DNA from: Vulcanimicrobium winogradskyi
GTDB taxonomy: Bacteria > Vulcanimicrobiota > Vulcanimicrobiia > Vulcanimicrobiales > Vulcanimicrobiaceae
Assembly: GCA_003134965.1 (NCBI GenBank)
Contig: PLDA01000003.1
Span: forward strand, 310,001 to 374,000
Direction: 5' to 3'
DNA: 64,000 bases
Part shown: positions 1-6,895 of the stretch, one piece after another
Position numbering within the stretch: position 1 is the stretch's first letter
Layout: each line of letters opens with the position of its first letter
Program-made: the position numbers and the translations under genes
Notes under the pieces: model-generated
Told to the model about the DNA's origin: nothing
The model's database searches: none
Seen by the model: only the letters and a program-made list of their open reading frames with translations

Positions 1-26
1 GTCTGCAGCTAGTCGACCGTTGAAAC

Positions 27-60
27 AGCGGCGGGAACTGCCTCGGCAGTCCCCGCCGCT
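27..60. terminator. Hairpin terminator of an upstream gene
   Basis: Two 16-nt arms (27-42 and 45-60) are complementary except for one A/C mismatch, with a TC loop. The stem is very GC-rich and is followed by CACTTTTCGG, a short T-run. It probably ends transcription entering from the left edge of the window. Confidence 0.6.
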
Positions 61-111
61 CACTTTTCGGGAGCAAATTTGGGTTGTCACTACTCAATCG
101 GGGAAGATGAG

Positions 112-582
112 ATGGGAAAGAAGTCAGTCATGAAGTTAAAGATTATGTCGGCCTTCGTCGCGTTCGTGCTGGCGGTCTGCAGTGTCGCTAGCGTGGCCAC
201 AGCCAACGGGTTGAGGTTTGTGGAGTTTCCCGCCACGGTGCCCACAACCGAGGCGGCGATAAGCATTCACGATACGTGCGAGAACCGCTCCGCGGTTCTG
301 GGCCTCCTACAACGCCTACGCATACAGTCCGACGATGCCGTTTTCAAATCAATCGACTATGGCGGTCACCGATACGTCGCATTCAATCTGAAGCAAGCCG
401 GGGTGTCCCTCCCGATGCTTGCATCGTGCGTTGACTTACATTTCGGAAACGCGGACCAAGCGCGTCATACAGGCCTCTGGGTACCGGGCCCAGATACGGC
501 CGAGGGTGTATTTCTCTTCACCCCAACGCTCGGCTTTTACGGGGATCCTCGGACCGTCCACCTGTTAGGGAAAAAGCCCTAA
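112..582 (+). CDS. Small secreted protein with a two-cysteine module
   Basis: About 156 residues. The ATG at 112 is preferred over an in-frame TTG at 79 because GGGGAAG lies just upstream; an ATG at 130 is also possible. A signal peptide follows, with a hydrophobic run around residues 12-28. The mature part has only two cysteines (about C56 in a D-T-C context and C106 in an S-C-V context), then an A..R..GL.VP stretch and a GFY motif. The same pattern appears twice at the C-terminus of the downstream TonB-receptor-like protein, 27 bp away, so the two are probably co-transcribed and may interact in the envelope. Base composition is clearly lower in GC than most of the window. I do not recognise the family; function unknown. 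Confidence 0.75.
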   Translation: MGKKSVMKLKIMSAFVAFVLAVCSVASVATANGLRFVEFPATVPTTEAAISIHDTCENRSAVLGLLQRLRIQSDDAVFKSIDYGGHRYVAFNLKQAGVSLPMLASCVDLHFGNADQARHTGLWVPGPDTAEGVFLFTPTLGFYGDPRTVHLLGKKP

Positions 583-609
583 AAGGTTTCGAAAAAATGA
601 GAACCGAGA

Positions 610-3600
610 ATGATACGAGTCGCCATAATACTGTGTGCTTTCTGGGGTGCCTTTCTCACATGGTCATTGCCCGCAGAGGGAGCTTCCGTTTCGGTTGATG
701 TTCATATCGTCGACGCGATAACAAAACAACCAGTGCCGCTGGCCCGGGTCGTGCTTTCCGGCGACGAGTCCCTTGTCGGATATACTGATCAGCAGGGACA
801 CGCCCTCTTCTCAAACGTTCCGGAAGGCAAGTATACCGTACGCGCCCGCCGCAACGGATATCACCCGCAGTCCTCCGACGTTCTCGATATTGCAAGCGAC
901 CGCCAAACGGTCATCGAGGTCGTTCTCTCTCCGTTGGCGGCGCTGACAGCCATCGGCAGTGTAAAGGCGAGTACGCGCGCGAGCCTTCAAACGGACGGTA
1001 TCAGCAGCGGGTCTGTGCTCGAGCGGTTAAACGGAGGCTCCCTGCTTGGGGCGTTGGGCGGCGGCGAGTTCGGCGCCAAAGGCGGCCTGCTTTCCGTCGA
1101 CGGTCACGATCCAACGCAAACGAGCGTCGCGATCGACGGCGTGCAAATCGGCGCCGTGGGATTGCCGACAGATCTCAGAGGGCTCAACGTCGATCTCTTC
1201 GGCGGTGCAAGTCTCTCAGGGTCTTCTGCAACGGCTCTGGGCGGCACGCTCGATCTCACAACGCTCGAACCCACTGTCGCGCCGCAGACATCGACTACGC
1301 TTTCCTATGGTTCGCACGGGCAATCCGTCGTGAGATCATGGATACGCGGTTCGATAGGCCAGATCGGCATCGTTGCAAGCCATGCGAGCGCCGGCGCGGA
1401 CGGACCGCTGAATGGCCAGACCTTTCTCGATGGCAGTGGGTTCGACTACCCTCATCGCAGCGGCACGGTTGCGCATGGAGATCTTCTTAAACTGCGAGCT
1501 CCTCTTTCGTCTCGGCAGTCCCTAACCGCCACGGTTCTTTCAAGCTCTACATCCGGCGACGAGATCTGTGAGCGCATCAGTGGCCCGTTGCCCTGTGGGT
1601 TCGGTCCCGGTAACCATGACAGTCTTATTACGGACGCTGCAATTTTGAGGTACCAGCTCGCCGGCGACGTGTTCAACATGTCGGTCTCGGGGGCCAGGGC
1701 GCGTTCGCGCTTTGATGTCAATCTTTCACAGCGCTTTGCGAATGGTGTGCCCGACCCAGCAGAAAATAGCGGGACTAGCGACAGCGACTCCCTCGCCGGC
1801 TCATTTCGCCTCAACGGTCTCAGTTCGACCAGCAGCTTCCGATTCTCAGCTAGGCAAACACGGTTCCACCAAAACCTGTTCGGGGGTCTCTCGGCTGGTG
1901 TAACGGCTAGTCGTTCAATCATAGATGGAGCGCTGTCCCACGAGATTCAGCTGCGAAATCTGGCACGGCTCTCGGCCTCGTTGCTTTACGAGCGGAACTT
2001 CGTGGACAAGCCGCTGGGACTCGAGCTATCCGCCCTGATCACGCCGACGTCCAGGGACACGATCGTTCTAAAAGCGCGGCTGCAGAACGGCGGCGCCGCG
2101 CCCATCAATGGCGGCTTCCTGATGGATCCAGCGTCACTCGTGTACGATTGCCAGGCGCATGCAGTCTTCGGACAAACGATCGGCTCTGCGGCGACGCAAA
2201 GCAGCGTGTCGGACATGAGCGCATCTTGGACCCAACGCTCACGCCAAGGAAGCGTGTCGTTTAATATCGGGCGGCAAATACAGCGCGGGACGAGCGTTGC
2301 AACGATTTTGAACGGGGCCGATCTTGGCTTGTCGCAATCGTACCTCTCTTCCATTTCGCAGTTCTTCGCAACGCCGGCCGCGTGTGGCTCTCCGACATCG
2401 CTCTCTCCAAGTGACGTGTATTTCACGACGACGATCGGCGGTATCACCCAGGTCTATGAGACCGCTCGTCTCGGATTTTCTCAGCAGTTAGGCTCCAGCC
2501 TTTCCGTCGGGGGCTACGTTCGCTTTGCCGACGCGCGCGTCGTTTCAACGGATCAGCGATTCAATTCGCCTTCGTCCGTTACGATTCCGGGGCGACAGCT
2601 TCCCAATGTGGCCCGATTCCGCGCCGGCATCGTTGGCGATTTGAAGGCGCCACGGTCGCCTCTCGAGCTGCTGGGTCTTATCCAATACGTCGGAGCGAAC
2701 AACCCCAACAATCTGCCGCCGTATGCTACAGTCGCGCTCGGGGCGACATACACGGGCAAGTTCGGCTCGCTGACCCTGACTTCCACGAATCTAATCGGGG
2801 TCTACAGCGACCGATTCGCCTCTCCTCGATTTGCGGTTCCGTTGGTCCTCGCAGGAGGCGGAACGTTGCCTACGCTGGCACAGCCGTTGGCGCGGCGTTC
2901 TGTAGGAATAACGTATACCATGCGAACCGGCCTGCGCCGCAAAAATTCGACCTTATCCGCTGCAGACATCGACACCGCGGCTCAGCAAGTCAGCGTCAGT
3001 TTTGGCCCCCTGCCGCAAGTGCCTCCGACCAAGCCATTCGAGCTGGACCGAGCGGATCCGAACTGTAAGCCTGAAAACATCCGCGACGCACAGGCGATCG
3101 TCGATGCGGTCAGTCACGCAGTGTCGGAGATTGAGGCCGTTCGAACATCGACTGGCGCGTACCCAGAAACATTTGAGCTTTCAAAATATAAATTAGACGG
3201 AGTTCGCCTTCTCTATCGTCGGACAGCATCGTCTTTTGCCGTGGAGCTACAATTGCCAACGCTCTTCGGGCTCGGTATCTCGTGCGTACCGATTGCTGCC
3301 GCCGGCGAGGTCACGACTGCGCAGGAGCGTGGCGCTTTCGTCGATACCAGCCTTCCGCCTCATGCTCTTGAATACGACTTCATGCCGCGCTTTGGATTCT
3401 ATGTCGTCTTTCATCAAGGCGTGGTGGTCAAGCGTTCGACGGAATCGCCGTTAAAGCGGCCCGCCGATCTTCTCGCGGTCCGCGATGATTGTCCTGCGTC
3501 GACGAAGCCTCTGCTCGATGAGGTGCTGGGCGTCTTTCGTTCCGGTGAGGCTCCGCCGGCGCTTACGACGCTCACGAGCGGAATCACGATTACGCTGCAC

Positions 3601-3789
3601 GAGAAGGGTGCTTCAAGAGCGTACCTGCTCTCCTTTCCTGACGCGCTCACATTTGGAATTTTTTCCAGCTGCGTATATACGACAAGTATGACGAACGCTG
3701 AAGCCTCTAGCCGTTACGGGTTACCGGTAGTACCTCAGCGTAGATTAGTGTTCACGACGAAAGACGGCTTCATTGTCGTTAGTCCGTAG
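610..3789 (+). CDS. TonB-receptor-like outer-membrane protein with duplicated C-terminal module
   Basis: 1059 residues. In order: signal peptide (1-24), a carboxypeptidase-regulatory-like beta-sandwich (about 27-108), a plug-like region with an S-V-D-G-H-D stretch followed by V-A-I-D-G-V (about 135-225), and a long beta-strand-rich region typical of a 22-strand barrel (about 225-775). Instead of ending at the barrel, the protein continues for about 240 residues. This extension holds two copies of a two-cysteine module (C819/C892 and C961/C1021), also found in the small protein upstream. No TonB box was recognised. Known family members import large substrates across the outer membrane; the substrate here is unknown. 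Codon use and GC are lower than in neighbouring housekeeping genes, suggesting transfer or a fast-evolving accessory locus. Confidence 0.8.
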   Translation: MIRVAIILCAFWGAFLTWSLPAEGASVSVDVHIVDAITKQPVPLARVVLSGDESLVGYTDQQGHALFSNVPEGKYTVRARRNGYHPQSSDVLDIASDRQTVIEVVLSPLAALTAIGSVKASTRASLQTDGISSGSVLERLNGGSLLGALGGGEFGAKGGLLSVDGHDPTQTSVAIDGVQIGAVGLPTDLRGLNVDLFGGASLSGSSATALGGTLDLTTLEPTVAPQTSTTLSYGSHGQSVVRSWIRGSIGQIGIVASHASAGADGPLNGQTFLDGSGFDYPHRSGTVAHGDLLKLRAPLSSRQSLTATVLSSSTSGDEICERISGPLPCGFGPGNHDSLITDAAILRYQLAGDVFNMSVSGARARSRFDVNLSQRFANGVPDPAENSGTSDSDSLAGSFRLNGLSSTSSFRFSARQTRFHQNLFGGLSAGVTASRSIIDGALSHEIQLRNLARLSASLLYERNFVDKPLGLELSALITPTSRDTIVLKARLQNGGAAPINGGFLMDPASLVYDCQAHAVFGQTIGSAATQSSVSDMSASWTQRSRQGSVSFNIGRQIQRGTSVATILNGADLGLSQSYLSSISQFFATPAACGSPTSLSPSDVYFTTTIGGITQVYETARLGFSQQLGSSLSVGGYVRFADARVVSTDQRFNSPSSVTIPGRQLPNVARFRAGIVGDLKAPRSPLELLGLIQYVGANNPNNLPPYATVALGATYTGKFGSLTLTSTNLIGVYSDRFASPRFAVPLVLAGGGTLPTLAQPLARRSVGITYTMRTGLRRKNSTLSAADIDTAAQQVSVSFGPLPQVPPTKPFELDRADPNCKPENIRDAQAIVDAVSHAVSEIEAVRTSTGAYPETFELSKYKLDGVRLLYRRTASSFAVELQLPTLFGLGISCVPIAAAGEVTTAQERGAFVDTSLPPHALEYDFMPRFGFYVVFHQGVVVKRSTESPLKRPADLLAVRDDCPASTKPLLDEVLGVFRSGEAPPALTTLTSGITITLHEKGASRAYLLSFPDALTFGIFSSCVYTTSMTNAEASSRYGLPVVPQRRLVFTTKDGFIVVSP

Positions 3790-3900
3790 TTCAGCCAGAG
3801 CGGGTGCCAATTTTGACGCGGCGCGTCGATTGCGGCCACTAGCGTACAGAGGGCGCGGCGATGCCCTACGCGGCAGGCTGCACATGCTGCTCGAGTCGCA

Positions 3901-4201
3901 ATGCGCTCCTTCCGGGGCGACTCCCTTGGTACCGGGTACCGTCGCCTACCTAGCTCCCGCTGGAAGAGCGCCGCGGGAAGGGCGGAGTTGACCCGCGATC
4001 AGATGGAGCGCATTTCTTACATCCTCGGCGTCTACGGTCGGCTCCACGCGATCCTAGCCAATTCTGCGCTCGCGGACGACTGGATTCGTCGGCCGAATAC
4101 CGATTTCGGCGGCGCGCCCCCGCTCGGCCGCATGCTGACGGGAGACATCCGGTGATCTCGCTGATATCCGACGTTATGTTGACGTGTGGCGGGTCGGCTG
4201 A
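3901..4201 (+). pseudogene. Frameshifted ParS/MbcA (Xre-type) antitoxin C-terminal domain
   Basis: From about 3930 one frame encodes TRDQMERISYILGVYG, then a W-I-R-R-P-N segment and G-R-M-L-T-G-D-I-R. This is the signature of the MbcA/ParS/Xre toxin-binding domain (DUF2384 type), the antitoxin partner of RES toxins. A TGA stops this frame at 4153, but the expected continuation (D-L-A-D-I-R-R-Y-V-D-V-W) is present in the next frame from 4154 and ends at TGA 4199-4201. One inserted base explains the break. No clear N-terminal HTH was found upstream, and no RES toxin lies downstream. It is most likely a decayed antitoxin; a sequencing or assembly indel is the alternative. The 90 bp from 4202 to 4291 hold nothing recognisable. 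Confidence 0.7.
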
Positions 4202-4291
4202 TAATCGCTCGACCCTTCGCCCCCGCGTTTCTCCAAGAGCTACGGAGCGAGAGGCGTCGAGCAATCGGCGCCTCTCTTCAACGACGGGCAG

Positions 4292-4741
4292 CTACTGGGT
4301 CGTAAACGACCCGAGCAGCTGCGGCGGAGGCGGCGGACAGTTGCCGGGTGATTGCGGGCCCGCGCTGGGCGCCTGAGCGGTGACCGTGTAAGTCGTCCCG
4401 GCTGCTAGCGCCGGTACCGCGAACGCGCCCGTCGGGCTGGTGCGAGGCGTGGAGTGGGGTGACGGGATCGGGTTCGGGACGGCGGTCGGCGTCGTGGTCA
4501 CGATCGCCGTTCCGGTCGTCGGCTGCAGCGTGAGGAACGCGACCGGACCGGCGATGACGATCGAGTTCACGCCATCCGGGATCGCGGTCGAGCCCGGCAC
4601 GGGATAGAGCATCTGCTCGTCCGGGATGACCAGCGGGCACCCGAAGGACAGCAGCGTCGTGTCCTGCGTGCTGCTGCCGCCGCACGCCGCCAACGGCCCC
4701 AGCGCAAGCACCCCGACGATCGCCGCCCGCACGAACCGCAT
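4292..4741 (-). CDS. Small lipoprotein with Ig-like/beta domain
   Basis: 149 residues. The N-terminus is a classic lipoprotein signal: R3/R6, a hydrophobic core, and a P-L-A-A-C lipobox with the lipidated cysteine at residue 20, followed by GGSS. The rest is Thr/Pro/Val-rich and reads as a single beta-sandwich (I-V-I-A-G ... F-A-V-P-A-L-A-A-G-T-T-Y-T-V-T-A), resembling a bacterial Ig-like domain. The tail is proline-rich. It would be anchored in the periplasm or outer membrane. No enzymatic motif is visible and the function is unknown. It stands alone, with the next minus-strand gene 63 bp upstream. Confidence 0.7.
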   Translation of the reverse strand: MRFVRAAIVGVLALGPLAACGGSSTQDTTLLSFGCPLVIPDEQMLYPVPGSTAIPDGVNSIVIAGPVAFLTLQPTTGTAIVTTTPTAVPNPIPSPHSTPRTSPTGAFAVPALAAGTTYTVTAQAPSAGPQSPGNCPPPPPQLLGSFTTQ

Positions 4742-4804
4742 GCGTCCAGTATCGCACGCAGACCGGCACCCCGCTAGTGGTATGCCCGTACCGCCGGCGC
4801 GGGC

Positions 4805-5458
4805 TTACGCGATCAGTTCGATGCGCTGGCTGGCGAAGACGCGGAAGCGCGTGTCGTACGCGCACATCTGGTCGCCGACGCTGACGCGGCTGTGGATCAG
4901 CACGTCCTGGGTGGTCTGACCGTGGCCGTGGTCGCGTACGCTTCCGGCGACCATCCGGATCAGCGGAACCGTGCCGGGCGCGGGCTTTTCCAGCCGCTTG
5001 GCGCGCACGAGCTGTTCGACGATCGCGCCCTGAATCGCACTCGGAAGCGAGCGGAACTCGTCGTCGGCCTTGTGCGGCAGCTGGATCTTTTGCGGCTCGG
5101 CTTTGTTCTCGACGTAGCGCACGACCGCGTCCCAGTCGTCGGCCGCGATCGCGGTGAAGCCGCAAAAATAGCGGTGCACGACCCGTTCCGGGGCCTGCAT
5201 CGCCTCGCTCTGCTCGACGTGGATTCGGCTCGGGATCGCGCGCCCGCGCAGGGAGAAGAAGAACTGCATCTCGGTTTCGGGCAGCGCATGAGGCGAGACG
5301 AAGGCGACGCCTTCGCGCCACACGGTCGTACCGAGCACCGGGATCTTGCGCCCGTTGCTGATCGCGTGACCGTTGAACTTCCCATGGCGACCGCCAGCCG
5401 CGCCGTTTTCGAACCAGCGCTGCTCGCGACGTCCGAAAATCGTGTCGAAGAGCTGCAT
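4805..5458 (-). CDS. PilZ-like domain protein
   Basis: 217 residues from the ATG at 5458; an in-frame TTG at 5479 would add seven residues. After about 45 residues comes an all-beta stretch (V-A-F-V-S-P-H-A-L-P, then M-Q-F-F-F-S-L-R-G, then F-C-G-F) laid out like a PilZ domain, the usual cyclic-di-GMP receptor fold. The canonical RxxxR motif is not clearly present, so c-di-GMP binding is uncertain. The C-terminal half is mixed, without a recognised domain. No signal peptide, so probably cytoplasmic. The assignment rests on fold-like pattern only. Confidence 0.6.
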   Translation of the reverse strand: MQLFDTIFGRREQRWFENGAAGGRHGKFNGHAISNGRKIPVLGTTVWREGVAFVSPHALPETEMQFFFSLRGRAIPSRIHVEQSEAMQAPERVVHRYFCGFTAIAADDWDAVVRYVENKAEPQKIQLPHKADDEFRSLPSAIQGAIVEQLVRAKRLEKPAPGTVPLIRMVAGSVRDHGHGQTTQDVLIHSRVSVGDQMCAYDTRFRVFASQRIELIA

Positions 5459-5580
5459 CGTTGAAGTGATGATCGGCAAGCGAGCGGCCAGCGACCTACC
5501 CCTGGGGCGCTCCGGTACGCGAGTTTGACCTCTATCACAGGATCGGCCGGCGGGGGGCCGGCCTTGAGTTTACGCCGGCT

Positions 5581-5955
5581 TTACCGTCCCTGCGGCAGCG
5601 CGTCGTTGATCCGCTGCGCCGCGGCCTCCGGGGTATCGGGTTCGTCGACGTGGACGAAGACGTGCTTGTAGGACGACGTCCCCTGCTTCAGATCGATGAC
5701 CAGGACACTCTCCTCGCCCTGATAGTCGAAGAACACGACCTCCCCGTGATACAGGAACGTACCGGCCATCTTGAACGGCCAGATCGACCCCGTGCCGATG
5801 ATCTTGAGGGTCTCCCAGAAGCTCGGCGGCTTCTCGGTCGTGGCGCCGGCGACGTTCGCGAGCGGGATCGCGAAGGAGCCGTGCACGGCCCAGAGCTTGT
5901 CCCAGCCGGAGAGCTCGAGGTGGAGGGTGTCGCCGTCGATCCGAACGCTTGCCAT
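5581..5955 (-). CDS. Small conserved PH-like hypothetical protein
   Basis: 124 residues, ATG at 5955 preceded by GTGGAGCT. The pattern (L-H-L-E-L-S-G-W-D-K-L-W-A-V-H-G near the N-terminus, then I-P-L-A-N-V and an S-V-L-V-I-D-L strand) matches small single-domain PH-like proteins common in Actinobacteria and other high-GC phyla; no activity is established for them. No signal peptide or membrane segment. It is divergent from the YbhB-type gene 51 bp away, so the two promoters share this gap. Confidence 0.6.
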   Translation of the reverse strand: MASVRIDGDTLHLELSGWDKLWAVHGSFAIPLANVAGATTEKPPSFWETLKIIGTGSIWPFKMAGTFLYHGEVVFFDYQGEESVLVIDLKQGTSSYKHVFVHVDEPDTPEAAAQRINDALPQGR

Positions 5956-6006
5956 AGCTCCACGTACTCAAGGTCGGTCCGGCGGTTTCGGGGTAGAACC
6001 GCCTCC

Positions 6007-6513
6007 ATGGAGACGCATGCTACGCTGACCGTCACGAGCGCCGTTTTTCATGACGGAGAGACCGTTCCGAGGAGCGCCGTTTTCGACGACTTCGGATGCA
6101 CCGGCAACAACGAGAGCCCGGACGTCGCGTGGTCCGGCGCACCGGCCGGGACCAAGTCATTTGCGGTGACGATCTACGATCCCGACGCGCCGACCACGGT
6201 GGGATTCGTGCACTGGGTGCTCTTCGACATCCCGCGCAACGTCACGTCGCTCGCGGCCGGCGCAGGTTCGCACGATGACGCCGGCGTCGGCGCGACGCAG
6301 GGGTTCACGGACTACGGGTTCAGCCGATACGGCGGTCCGTGTCCGCCGCCGGGCGACCCGCCGCATCACTACCATTTGGCGGTGTACGCGCTCGACGTCG
6401 ATAAACTGGGTCCGGACTCGACGACGACCTACGCGAAATTCCGGTTCATGATCCGCGGGCACGTGCTCGCAAGCGGCGGGATCGTCGCGGTCTACGGGCG
6501 CCCGGCGGCCTAG
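6007..6513 (+). CDS. YbhB/YbcL family Raf-kinase-inhibitor-like protein
   Basis: 168 residues. This is a phosphatidylethanolamine-binding-protein fold. The diagnostic features are all present: S-P-D-V-A-W-S-G-A-P-A-G near residue 38, the ligand-site D-P-D-A-P motif around 58-62, H-W-V-L-F-D-I-P near 69, and G-P-C-P-P-P-G-D-P-P-H-H-Y near 118. Length is typical of bacterial YbhB. It lacks a signal peptide and is probably cytoplasmic. The in-frame reading extends upstream, but the ATG at 6007 fits the family start. The physiological ligand of bacterial members is unknown. Confidence 0.9.
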   Translation: METHATLTVTSAVFHDGETVPRSAVFDDFGCTGNNESPDVAWSGAPAGTKSFAVTIYDPDAPTTVGFVHWVLFDIPRNVTSLAAGAGSHDDAGVGATQGFTDYGFSRYGGPCPPPGDPPHHYHLAVYALDVDKLGPDSTTTYAKFRFMIRGHVLASGGIVAVYGRPAA

Positions 6514-6520
6514 CACGATC

Positions 6521-6895
6521 TCACGCCGAGCGCGCGGCTTCGATCGCCGCGCGCACGCAAGCGTCGGGCTCCTCGTCGAGCGCACGTCGGAGGATCGTAT
6601 CGGCCCACGGCGTGCGAACGGCCGCGAGCGCCTCGACGAGCGCGAGCCGCACGCCGGCGTCGCACAGCGCGGCGCTGGGATCGACGAGCGCGGGCCACGC
6701 CGGTACGGACGGCGGCGGCTCCGCGAGCGGCGCGACGGCGGCCGCGGCAAACGCTTCGAAGGGCAGCGGCGAGTAGAGCTCGGACGCGACGGCACGCGGC
6801 GCGACCGCCGGTGCGGGCGCGGGCGCGAAGATAACGACCGCCATCAGCACCGTGCCGAGCAGCGCCAGCAGCGTCGGTACGTGCAGCGTCAGCAT
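6521..6895 (-). CDS. Small Ala/Pro-rich membrane-anchored protein
   Basis: 124 residues. A single hydrophobic segment (about 8-24) is followed by an Ala/Pro-rich linker (25-70) and a short helical C-terminal domain with one cysteine pair (C78, C112) and a HEAT-like look (A-L-V-E-A-L-A-A-V-R ... I-L-R-R-A-L-D-E-E-P). The ATG at 6895 overlaps the stop region of the larger upstream gene by 7 bp, so translation is probably coupled. A longer in-frame reading exists upstream but lies antisense to the frame of the 730-residue gene. Unknown function; possibly an anchor or partner of the Ig-repeat protein. Confidence 0.6.
   Translation of the reverse strand: MLTLHVPTLLALLGTVLMAVVIFAPAPAPAVAPRAVASELYSPLPFEAFAAAAVAPLAEPPPSVPAWPALVDPSAALCDAGVRLALVEALAAVRTPWADTILRRALDEEPDACVRAAIEAARSA

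Noticed and set aside
610..3789. A TonB box in the receptor-like protein
   Set aside because: No convincing box was found between the signal peptide and the plug-like region, so TonB dependence is not claimed.
4278..5321. Long minus-strand Arg-rich open frame of 347 codons
   Set aside because: It covers the 3' end of the lipoprotein gene and most of the PilZ-like gene in another frame. Its Arg/Ala-rich composition is what GC-rich antisense or shifted frames give here.
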